From NCBI GenBank assembly GCA_029933635.1, contig JAOZNS010000050.1, positions 1 through 13,825 on the forward strand: a stretch of DNA of 13,825 nt. The letters run 5' to 3'. Source of the DNA: Candidatus Zixiibacteriota bacterium (GTDB lineage Bacteria; Zixibacteria; MSB-5A5; SM1-73). Both the position numbers and the translations under genes were made by a program. The notes below the pieces were generated by a model that saw only the letters and a list, made by a program, of their open reading frames with translations, was not told the origin of the DNA and did no database searches. Shown piece by piece: positions 1 to 6,315 of the stretch (position 1 is the stretch's first letter; every line of letters starts with the position of its first letter).

Positions 1-185
1 CCCCTCTTTGGAAGAAATCCTAAGGCGGCTGGATTTATAAGAATGGTGGAAGGCTCATCCGTCATGGCGACGGAGGCATTACCCAAGCTCAATGTTTTCG
101 CACTAAAGCCACAATTATCAAATGCCGCGTGGACCAAGGTTGAGGATAATAAGAAAATGCATAAGAAAGAAGTTATCCTTTTCAT
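1..185 (-). CDS. Outer-membrane beta-barrel protein, PorV/FadL-like, N-terminal part only
   Basis: This is the first 61 codons of a gene that leaves the window at its left edge. It starts at ATG 185-183, with an AAGAAGG Shine-Dalgarno site six bases upstream. The protein opens with a signal peptide (MKRITSFLCIFLLSS, likely cleaved after VHA or HAA). Next comes FSAKTLSLGNASVAMTDEP and an INPAALGF stretch. This matches the mature start of PorV/PorQ/FadL-type barrels, which usually read 'A.sLG.A.vA..ddps....NPAgL'. Members sit in the outer membrane; PorV is a type IX secretion component, while others are porins or of unknown role. The C-terminus is missing, so the subfamily cannot be settled. 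It follows the lamin-tail gene by 76 bases on the same strand and may share its transcript. An open frame on the opposite strand is judged a shadow. Confidence 0.72.
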   Translation of the reverse strand, partial: MKRITSFLCIFLLSSTLVHAAFDNCGFSAKTLSLGNASVAMTDEPSTILINPAALGFLPKR

Positions 186-221
186 GTGGTGCCTTCTTGG
201 ATGAAAAGAACCAACTTCTTA

Positions 222-245
222 CCCTTCTCCATAAAAGGGAGAGGG
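222..245. repeat. Intergenic imperfect hairpin
   Basis: CCCT-(T)-CTCC at 222-230 pairs with GGAGAGGG at 238-245 around a seven-base loop. It lies between the lamin-tail gene and the barrel gene. There is no clear T-run on either side, so it is a weak terminator candidate; it could also be an mRNA-processing hairpin or a remnant of a dispersed repeat. A similar arrangement occurs at 5181-5224. Confidence 0.4.
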
Positions 246-261
246 AAAGTTAGGAGTGAGG

Positions 262-1182
262 TTACCTTTTTGCCACCACCACAGTAGTTTTCTTCTGACT
301 ATAAGAATTTCCTTCAGCTTCTGCCCAGACTATATATATTCCAACTCGAACGGTTTTGCCGTGCTCATCTTTTCCATCCCATGAAATTTCTCCTGATACC
401 GCTGGTTGATCTTCCATAAGAGTTCTTATCAATCGTCCCTGAACATCATATATCCTTATGGTCAAGCTGGACTCCAAAGTCAGGGTGTAATAAAAAACAG
501 TTTGATCCTCAAATCCGTCGCCGTCCGGAGAGAAGGGATTTGGCTGGATGTGCAATTTGATCCTATCTGAATAGGGGGTGCTCACACTGTTCTTTCTCCC
601 TGGCGTGTTTTTGTCGGAATCAACACAGCAAAGCCAGATGTTATCTTCTGAGGAGACCCTCTCCAAAGAAACTCCGTCTCCACAATCTTTATCCCAGTTA
701 AAGGTTTGAACGTTGGTTTCTGGATCCACCAAGCTAACCGCTCCACCTGAGTTGATCAAGCTCATCTTAACCTGGATAGCCGGGAAACTCTCCTCAGGAC
801 AGTCTCTCCAGGTCCCGGATCCATCTCCCCACCAAGCTTCAAAGCTGATGGAATCGGGAGGTTCTGATAAAAGCTTGCGGGAAAGAATCAAAAATCCATT
901 GTCCGGGATGGTCGTCCCAGCAGGAATCAATGTCGTATCATCCTTGCAGACAAAAGACCACCCTCCCAGATCGTGCTCTGTCGAATCGGCGTTATAAAGT
1001 TCCACCCATTCCAACGAGGTATAAGAACCCGGCTCGTTTGCCAAGACTTCATTGATGATCACGCCAGATCCTGAGGAAATCTCGGGCTGAGCAAAATCTG
1101 TTTTCGCAAAGAATAAGTTTAGGATGGAAATAAAAAAGATGGGTAAAAATTTCCAAAAGCGTTTTGAGGAAATGGTTTTCAT
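262..1182 (-). CDS. Secreted lamin-tail-domain protein with FlgD-like C-terminal domain
   Basis: Unnamed exported protein of 306 residues. The ATG at 1182 is preferred over an upstream TTG at 1248: it puts a proper signal peptide first (SKRFWKFLPIFFISILNLFF, then a likely cut near DFA-QPE) and has AGGAT nine bases before it. Residues about 40-200 form a lamin-tail domain: INEVLANE, EWVELYN, then SLERVS, W and a closing NTPGRKN. Residues about 210-306 resemble the FlgD Ig-like fold and C-terminal sorting-type domains: IQPNPFSPDGDGFED, IRIYDVQGRLIRTL, ISWDGKDEHGKTVRVGIYIV. Proteins of this build are usually surface or secreted and common in FCB-group bacteria; lamin-tail domains are found in nucleases and adhesive proteins, but no nuclease domain is present. 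Four or more cysteines lie in the lamin-tail part. It sits 105 bases after the M1-like gene and 76 before the barrel gene. Whether the C-terminal domain is an export signal is inference. Confidence 0.8.
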   Translation of the reverse strand: MKTISSKRFWKFLPIFFISILNLFFAKTDFAQPEISSGSGVIINEVLANEPGSYTSLEWVELYNADSTEHDLGGWSFVCKDDTTLIPAGTTIPDNGFLILSRKLLSEPPDSISFEAWWGDGSGTWRDCPEESFPAIQVKMSLINSGGAVSLVDPETNVQTFNWDKDCGDGVSLERVSSEDNIWLCCVDSDKNTPGRKNSVSTPYSDRIKLHIQPNPFSPDGDGFEDQTVFYYTLTLESSLTIRIYDVQGRLIRTLMEDQPAVSGEISWDGKDEHGKTVRVGIYIVWAEAEGNSYSQKKTTVVVAKR

Positions 1183-1287
1183 CTTTTGTGGATCCTGCCG
1201 ATCTGTGAGAAGGAGCAACGGGGGAAACAAATGGAGCCGGATTTTCAAAATTTCTAATACTCCATCGACTCCATCCCTCAGATAAGT

Positions 1288-2604
1288 TTATTCAGGTAGT
1301 CCCTTTTCAGATAACATCTTTTCTAACCTCGAAACACAGGTTCCATCCTGATCATATCTGAAAAGATAGCTTATAAACCGGTTATAGTCAAGAATTCTAC
1401 CTTTAAAATCTTTATAGATGCCTTGGAGGAATTTCTTCCAGTTTTCATCGCCCATTCGTTTCCGCAGCTTGTCTATGATATATGGTCCCTTCCCATAGAT
1501 AACCCTGCTCTTTTCCTTGGTGTTGGGGAAGTCGACATCAAGAATTGCCACATCATTTTTTGTGCCGACTATCTCTTTATAGGCATCCAACCCTCTCTGT
1601 AATCCTTTGACAAAAGCCTCTTTCCCTTTTGCCCGTTCGAGATACATAAGGCGTAAATAGTGGGGCAAAGAGAGCTGGAAAAACCAGAACCCCTTGCCGA
1701 ACAGTTTAAAAAATACCCCGGCTGCGATCCATTGGGTGGCGATGGAAAGATGAAGGCTCTCATAATAACCTTTTTTGAACTGAGCGAAGCTCGTCGATCC
1801 AAACATTACAAAAGCGCTGGCTATGTTGGCTCCCTGAAGTTCAGAAACTTCTACCAAGGTCAGGCGGTTGTAAGGGTATTCTCCGATAAATTTATCATAA
1901 AATTGTAATGTCCTGCCAGCCTCGGAGATAACCTTTTTCTTTGTTTCCTCATCGATGGTTGAAGAATAGAGATAAACTTTTTTGCCATCGACATCCTCGA
2001 TCGTCTCTTCATAAAGATCTGATTTTGCAATAATCAATGGCAACTTGAATACCGGAATTTTACTTTCCCAAACAAATTGAGAAAACTCTTTGAATCCTTT
2101 TTCCTGCACCAATTCTCCTGCGGAAAAGACCCCAAATCCATGAGGCACCTCCGTGGTGAGCTTAAATGGGGCAATTTGATCGAGTATGAGAGGATACCAG
2201 CGATGTCCCCGGAATAGAGTCATTACTTCCTTTGACTCATCAAGCGACAGGGTGTATTCAAAATCAATGGTTAGCTTTTTGTTGGATGCCAATTCAGGAG
2301 GAACCACCAGAAGCAAAGTATCCTTTCCTTCAAAGCTGGAAGGTATTTGGATCCAATCATGGTTCATTTTAGATTTTATAGAATTTATCCTTACATCAGA
2401 GCTCAGCAACATTTCGAATTTTCTGCTTGCTTCGGGTTTCTGTAATTCCACCTCGGCGAATACACGCAGTTGGCTCTTAAGCGAATCAAACTTCACCCTG
2501 ATATCATAAGAAGTAACTTCCACTGAAGAAGTCCGGCAAAAGGCAGGATGATTTGACAATACCAGAAAAGAAAGGATTATAACTTTGAGATTATGGCAAA
2601 ACAC
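1288..2604 (-). CDS. Exported M1-aminopeptidase-like protein lacking zinc ligands (probable pseudoenzyme)
   Basis: The preferred start is GTG at 2604. The in-frame ATG at 2616 has no ribosome site and itself overlaps the GGAGG that lies five bases before the GTG. This gives 438 residues with an N-terminal hydrophobic signal (LKVIILSFLVLS). Residue numbers below use that start. The fold matches M1 (gluzincin) aminopeptidases: an N-terminal beta region (RGHRWYPLILDQ, then VPHGFGVFSAGELV), EYPYNRLTLVEV, and a C-terminal YGKGPYIIDKLRKRMGDENWKKFL segment. The catalytic signatures are gone. GAMEN reads GANIA (258-262). HExxHxW reads LSIATQW (286-292), losing both histidines and the glutamate. The third-ligand segment WLNEG reads WFFQL. 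The catalytic-tyrosine-like YGKG (370-373) remains. It is shorter than full M1 enzymes (about 600-900). It is likely a periplasmic or surface binding or structural protein rather than a peptidase. Residue-level alignment was done by eye. Confidence 0.75.
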   Translation of the reverse strand: MFCHNLKVIILSFLVLSNHPAFCRTSSVEVTSYDIRVKFDSLKSQLRVFAEVELQKPEASRKFEMLLSSDVRINSIKSKMNHDWIQIPSSFEGKDTLLLVVPPELASNKKLTIDFEYTLSLDESKEVMTLFRGHRWYPLILDQIAPFKLTTEVPHGFGVFSAGELVQEKGFKEFSQFVWESKIPVFKLPLIIAKSDLYEETIEDVDGKKVYLYSSTIDEETKKKVISEAGRTLQFYDKFIGEYPYNRLTLVEVSELQGANIASAFVMFGSTSFAQFKKGYYESLHLSIATQWIAAGVFFKLFGKGFWFFQLSLPHYLRLMYLERAKGKEAFVKGLQRGLDAYKEIVGTKNDVAILDVDFPNTKEKSRVIYGKGPYIIDKLRKRMGDENWKKFLQGIYKDFKGRILDYNRFISYLFRYDQDGTCVSRLEKMLSEKGLPE

Positions 2605-2666
2605 ATATACCTCCATTCAATGCAGGTTGGGTATAGTTGGTAGATCTATCTGATTTATTAGGCTTC

Positions 2667-2702
2667 GTCTGAAAACTCTCCCGAGGGCGGGAGATTTCGG
2701 AC
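2667..2702 (-). terminator. Long hairpin between two minus-strand genes, possible terminator
   Basis: GTCTGAAA (2667-2674) pairs with TTTCGGAC (2695-2702) with one G-T pair. Inside it TCTCCCG (2677-2683) pairs perfectly with CGGGAGA (2688-2694) around an AGGG loop, leaving a two-base AC bulge. Read on the minus strand, the inner stem is followed by GTTTTC, a short T-run, so it may end transcription of the small membrane gene before the M1-like gene. It could equally be a dispersed palindromic repeat. Confidence 0.4.
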
Positions 2703-2788
2703 CTTCTCGCCTTTCATGTCTTTTATCCTTTCATCCGTTGTTGGAAAAATCTTATGGTTATGGAAATAATTCCCCTCCAAATCGGAGC

Positions 2789-3139
2789 TCATTTCTGTCC
2801 CCGAATACATCTACAGAACCCATGATAGTTGGCGCAGATGCCGCCAAACAATGAGAAGAGACCCCAGAAGAGAGGACGGGCAAAAACATGGGCTAAGGTC
2901 GGTTTAGAATACGGCAAAAGATAGATCCCCCAGGTGATCATGGCGCATCCGATCACAATGGTGGTATGACCAAAAACTAAGAGTGCGGTCCGACCTCCGC
3001 ACCAGCCTAGGTAGATAAGCGAACCACCAATAAGCAAAGGAATAGCTCCAGGGATGCTGTCATAGATTATGAGTGTAACTGCTCCCAAAATAGCTAAAAC
3101 TGTTCCCAAGATTACGGTAATTAAACTACGCGGCTGCAT
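2789..3139 (-). CDS. Small hypothetical membrane protein, four predicted helices
   Basis: A 116-residue protein that I do not recognise. The start is well supported: AAGGAGG lies seven bases before ATG. Four hydrophobic segments are visible, at about residues 5-25, 30-46, 52-74 and 86-104, and it ends in a short basic tail. The last 18 residues carry three cysteines (ICANYHGFCRCI), and two more lie near CGG (residue about 47) and IGC (about 64); the tail could bind metal or form disulfides, but nothing shows this. It resembles generic small membrane proteins with no named family. It is the first gene of the leftward set, 184 bases ahead of the M1-like gene with a hairpin between, so co-transcription is uncertain. 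Confidence 0.65.
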   Translation of the reverse strand: MQPRSLITVILGTVLAILGAVTLIIYDSIPGAIPLLIGGSLIYLGWCGGRTALLVFGHTTIVIGCAMITWGIYLLPYSKPTLAHVFARPLFWGLFSLFGGICANYHGFCRCIRGQK

Positions 3140-3620
3140 GTCTTCTCCTCCTTGTAAATAACCCTTCTTCGGATGTTCCTCGCTTCTTGAATTTTACAAA
3201 GAAAGGACAGGAGAGGCAAGGGATTTCTTGAAGAAGCCTTTTTAGATACCGAATAGAAATCCTACACTTTTAAGAGGAAGAAAAGATCAGGCAACACCCA
3301 AGAAAGAAGTTATATCTTTCAAAAACTTGTAACCTTGAATTCTCAAGTCCACAGGATTCAAATGAAGAGGTTGCCAGGTTATGTGATCCATCAATTGATA
3401 ATAAAAATGCAGATGAGATCCAACAGAAATTTGGAGATTCCCGAAAAGGGGGTAATGTTTGAATTGGGGCTGTTGCCGAGGTCAGATTGTCGGGCGAGAT
3501 GAATTCCCACCCCTATCGAGACTTTGGTTTTTATCGCTTGCATTTTCTCTTTTTTAGGATATATTTTTAAAAATTTCGTTTTCACAACTTATGAACTTCT
3601 GATCTTTTTAGGAGGAGTTG
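3140..3620. other. Gene-free stretch between divergent genes
   Basis: These 481 bases separate the leftward membrane gene from the rightward transporter. They hold the ribosome site of each gene at the two ends and a candidate transporter promoter near 3538-3565. A short inverted repeat (CTTGA, ATTC, TCAAG) lies at 3334-3347. Between about 3250 and 3510 several frames on both strands stay open for 45-90 codons, but none has a convincing start, ribosome site or recognisable product. It may be degraded coding sequence or a dispersed repeat. Confidence 0.5.
3538..3565 (+). promoter_or_regulatory. Candidate sigma-70-type promoter for the NSS transporter
   Basis: TTGCAT at 3538-3543 and TATATT at 3560-3565 are separated by 16 bases in an AT-rich tract. 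The -10 fits the consensus in five of six positions, the -35 only in three. It lies 55 bases ahead of the transporter start. Confidence 0.3.
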
Positions 3621-5087
3621 ATGGAGAAGAGAGACCAGTGGGACAGCCGCACCTCTTTTGTTTTAGCGGCTATTGGATCTGCCATAGGTTTGGGCAATGT
3701 CTGGAGGTTTCCCTACATCTGCTATGCCAATGGAGGTGGTGCCTTCTTGGTCGCCTGGTTGGTGGCTCTGTTCACCGCTGGAATTCCCCTGATGATTCTG
3801 GAGTTCGGGCTGGGTCATAAGAATGAAGGATCAGCCTCCGAAGCATTCCGAAAGGTGAATAAAAAATTTGAATGGTTCGGCTGGGTGGCAATCCTGGTGG
3901 GGTTCTTCATAGTCTGTTATTATGCGGTGATCATGAGTTATTGTTTCAACTTCGTATATCATTCCTTGAGTTTAGCCTGGGGTGATGATCCCGGCAGTTT
4001 CTTCTATCAAAAAACTTTAGGATTAACTGAAAGTCCCTTCGAGATAGGAGGGATAAAGGGATACATATTTCTTGGCTTGCTGTTAAGCTGGATATTTATT
4101 TTCTTCTCCATTTGGAAAGGCGCAAAGACTGTAGGTAAGGTGGTGTATGCCACCGTCTTGATCCCTTGGTTTTTGCTGGTCGTCTTCATCATCCGTGGGG
4201 TAACGCTTCCGGGAGCAGTTGAAGGGCTTAAGTTTTATCTTACCCCTGATTTTCAGAAATTGCTCTCTCATCAGGTTTGGCTGGCGGCTTATACTCAGGT
4301 CTTTTTCTCTTTAAGCGTGGGCTTCGGAATAATGATAGCTTATGCCAGTTTTCTTCCCCGAAAGACCGACATCGTAAATAACGCTTTCTTGATCAGCCTG
4401 TCAAATTGCGCCACCTCTTTTTTGGCTGGATTTGCCGTCTTCGGTGCCCTGGGATATTATGCGGTGAAAATAGGCAAGCCGGTGGCGGATGTGGTTGCCT
4501 CGGGTCCCGGATTGGCTTTCGTCACCTACCCCCACATCATCAGCAACCTCCCATTCTGGCAACCTCTGTTTGGGGTGCTATTCTTTTTGATGTTGCTCAC
4601 CTTAGGAATCGACTCTGCCTTCTCCTTAGCTGAGGCAGTTGCCGCTGGGGTGATAGACAAATGGAGGCTGTCCCACCGAACCTCCAACATAGCCGTGTGT
4701 TCTATCGCCTTGGTCATCGGAGTCATATTCACCACCGGAGCTGGACTTTTGTGGTTAGATATTGTGGATAACTTTATGAACAAATTTGGACTCTCGTTGG
4801 TCTGTCTGGGAGAATGCATCTTAATCGGATGGGTCTTCGGCTCCGGAAAGATAAAAGAATATGTAAATGGTATCTCAGAGTTTCGGATTGGAAGATGGTG
4901 GGATACCTTTGTCAGATTTTTGATACCGGTCGTGTTAGGGGTCCTTATCGTTGCCGAGATATTGGAAAGGATAAAAGGCTCATACGGGGGCTATCCCAGA
5001 TTGGCTGAGTTTCTGGGCGGTTGGATGCTGGTATTGCTTTTGCCAATATTAGGAGTCTTTCTTATGATAATTAAAAGGAGAGAATAA
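3621..5087 (+). CDS. Sodium-dependent NSS (SNF) family amino-acid transporter
   Basis: A 488-residue inner-membrane sodium symporter of the neurotransmitter:sodium symporter family (TC 2.A.22, LeuT fold). The ATG at 3621 is chosen over TTG at 3618 because AGGAGG ends only two bases before the TTG but sits at normal spacing for the ATG. The unwound first helix is clear: SFVLAAIGSAIGLGNVWRFPY followed by NGGGAFL and GIPLMILEFGLG, which carry sodium- and substrate-binding backbone positions in LeuT. Helix 6 reads QVFFSLSVGFGIMIAYAS, also typical. Helix 8 has LTLGIDSAFS, with Asp where LeuT has Thr, like animal NSS members (LGIDSQF in GAT1). About 11-12 hydrophobic segments are present. The likely substrate is a neutral amino acid; the MetS-like gene overlapping its end suggests methionine or alanine, by analogy with MetP/MetS. 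Not called metP because homology alone does not fix the substrate. Confidence 0.92.
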   Translation: MEKRDQWDSRTSFVLAAIGSAIGLGNVWRFPYICYANGGGAFLVAWLVALFTAGIPLMILEFGLGHKNEGSASEAFRKVNKKFEWFGWVAILVGFFIVCYYAVIMSYCFNFVYHSLSLAWGDDPGSFFYQKTLGLTESPFEIGGIKGYIFLGLLLSWIFIFFSIWKGAKTVGKVVYATVLIPWFLLVVFIIRGVTLPGAVEGLKFYLTPDFQKLLSHQVWLAAYTQVFFSLSVGFGIMIAYASFLPRKTDIVNNAFLISLSNCATSFLAGFAVFGALGYYAVKIGKPVADVVASGPGLAFVTYPHIISNLPFWQPLFGVLFFLMLLTLGIDSAFSLAEAVAAGVIDKWRLSHRTSNIAVCSIALVIGVIFTTGAGLLWLDIVDNFMNKFGLSLVCLGECILIGWVFGSGKIKEYVNGISEFRIGRWWDTFVRFLIPVVLGVLIVAEILERIKGSYGGYPRLAEFLGGWMLVLLLPILGVFLMIIKRRE

Positions 5088-5182
5088 TGCCCGCTTCAGC
5101 GATTGTCATGCTGATTTTCACCTCCTTGGTGTTGTTCGGGGGAATTGGAATCTGTTGCTACATTGCCCTTAAGAAAAAATAA
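5087..5182 (+). CDS. MetS-like small subunit of NSS amino-acid importer
   Basis: A 31-residue microprotein whose ATG overlaps the transporter stop by one base (TAATG), with a GGAG ribosome site ten bases or so upstream. This layout suggests translational coupling. The sequence starts MPASAIVMLIFTSLVLFGG and ends YIALKKK: one membrane helix with a short basic tail. It fits the pattern of the putative methionine/alanine importer small subunit family (MetS; usually about 30-60 residues with a 'sAI.Mmi....i.wGGl..ai..L' pattern), including the Ala-Ile-x-Met start and the Gly-Gly in the helix. In Corynebacterium, MetS is required with the NSS protein MetP for methionine uptake. It most likely sits beside the transporter in the inner membrane and supports its assembly or activity. 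The family call rests on pattern and position. Confidence 0.8.
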   Translation: MPASAIVMLIFTSLVLFGGIGICCYIALKKK

Positions 5183-5196
5183 AAGAATCAACTTCT

Positions 5197-5224
5197 CCCT
5201 CCTCTTCGTAAGATAAAAGGAGGG
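5197..5224. repeat. Hairpin after the transporter operon
   Basis: CCCTCCT (5197-5203) pairs perfectly with AGGAGGG (5218-5224), extended inward by two A-T pairs after a mismatch. No T-run follows on the plus strand, so it is a poor intrinsic terminator; it may mark the 3' end of the transporter message or be a copy of the element near 204-245. Confidence 0.4.
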
Positions 5225-5294
5225 CAAACTCTGTCCGAAAAAGAGAGATAGGCTTAAAGTTGGATATCATCCAGCCATTGAACATTTCTTTATC

Positions 5295-5927
5295 ATGAGC
5301 CTCACCATTTATGTAGCTTTATCTGTGTTCATCGTTCTGATCTTGCTTTGCCTTATTTTCCCCATCCGTCTGCAATTGATTTTGACTCGTCAGAAAAGGT
5401 CTATATCTTTCAGCTGGCTCATCTTTTCCCTGGGAAGCGATCTGAAAGAGAAGATGCATAGGTTCGTTTGCCTGGATCGAACCATCCTCCGAAGAGAATT
5501 CAAAAAAAAGTTCAAAGGGAAGGCTGAAAAAGCAAAGAGAAAGCGAAGGCTCAACCTGCGCATTTTGGGGCGACATAAAAAATTGTTGCTTCAAGTTGCT
5601 CCGGTGTTTTTTCACTTCCTTGTGGATATTTTCAGAGCTATCCGATGGGAGAGGCTTTCCTTAGAAGTGGAAGTCGCCACTCCTGATCCATCGTTAACCG
5701 GCGTTCTATGTGGGGGATTTTTTGGAGTGAAGCATTTCACCGAACATTTTTTTCCTGAAGCTTACATAAGAGTTCGGCCAGACTTCGTAAACGAGTTTCC
5801 CTGGGGCAATGCGGAGGCGGTTTTTAGCATCAGATCAGCAAATCTCTTTGCTTCCATATTAAAAATGTTTTTTGCCCTGCCGAAGCTACAAATAGTGAAA
5901 ACCTTACTTATTTCTAAAGGGAGGTGA
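5295..5927 (+). CDS. DUF2953 family membrane-anchored protein (YtfI-like)
   Basis: A 210-residue protein of unknown function. One N-terminal helix (residues about 3-25, YVALSVFIVLILLCLIFPI) anchors it, followed by a basic linker (about 65-90, rich in Lys/Arg) and a domain with LSLEVEVATPDPSLTGVLCGGFFG, then a RVRPDF motif. The 'D..LTG...G..' pattern and later 'P.F' are characteristic of DUF2953. In Bacillus the DUF2953 gene ytfI precedes ytfJ (GerW), and here the next gene, seven bases on, is also a GerW protein. That pairing strengthens the call. The ATG at 5295 lacks a clear Shine-Dalgarno site, but no alternative ATG, GTG or TTG in frame lies close upstream. An A8 run near 5500 is in frame and intact. 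Confidence 0.75.
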   Translation: MSLTIYVALSVFIVLILLCLIFPIRLQLILTRQKRSISFSWLIFSLGSDLKEKMHRFVCLDRTILRREFKKKFKGKAEKAKRKRRLNLRILGRHKKLLLQVAPVFFHFLVDIFRAIRWERLSLEVEVATPDPSLTGVLCGGFFGVKHFTEHFFPEAYIRVRPDFVNEFPWGNAEAVFSIRSANLFASILKMFFALPKLQIVKTLLISKGR

Positions 5928-5934
5928 ATAAGAG

Positions 5935-6315
5935 ATGTCCAGTGCAGCGGAGCAGATTCTAAATACGCTATTGGATCAGATCAAAACCATCGCCCGAACC
6001 GAGACCATCTTGGGGGATCCAATCAGCATCGGTCCTAACACCATCATTCCAGTTTGCCGAATTATGTTCGGATTTGGAGCTGGTGGAGGGGAGGGAGAGA
6101 TACAACAGAAAAAAGGTGGGGGCACCGGTGGTGGGGGTGGTGGAGGAGTGAAAATCGAGCCAGCCGCCTTTATCGTAATCAAAGGGGAGGAGGTCACCAT
6201 AATGGGTGCAAAACCAGGCAAACTGGAGGGTTTATTTGAGGCCGTTCCGGGAATGATTGAAAAAATCCAGCAGATCAAAAAAGCCAAAAAAGAAGAAAAG
6301 GAAGAGAAGAAGTAA
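5935..6315 (+). CDS. ytfJ: GerW/YtfJ family protein
   Basis: A 126-residue cytoplasmic protein of the GerW family. It starts SSAAEQILNTLLDQIKTIARTETILGDPI, continues with ISIGPNTIIPVCRIMFGFGAGGG, a glycine-rich linker (about residues 61-71), then VKIEPAAFIVIKGEEVTIM, and ends in a Lys/Glu tail. Each block matches the family, including its usual Gly-rich joint. In Bacillus, GerW is a forespore protein important for spore germination; homologues occur widely in bacteria that do not sporulate, where the role is unknown. GGAGGTG, overlapping the stop of the DUF2953 gene, gives an eight-base spacing to the ATG. The short gap implies a two-gene unit. The symbol refers to the family, not to a proven spore function. 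Confidence 0.85.
   Translation: MSSAAEQILNTLLDQIKTIARTETILGDPISIGPNTIIPVCRIMFGFGAGGGEGEIQQKKGGGTGGGGGGGVKIEPAAFIVIKGEEVTIMGAKPGKLEGLFEAVPGMIEKIQQIKKAKKEEKEEKK

Noticed and set aside
1..204. Plus-strand open frame of 67 codons at the left edge
   Set aside because: The opposite strand carries a signal peptide and a PorV/FadL-like start with a ribosome site, so the plus frame is a shadow.
1188..1200. Shared string TGGATCCTGC at about 1189, 6423 and 13729
   Set aside because: Exact matches of 10-13 bases are expected by chance in a window of this length, and the flanks do not align further.
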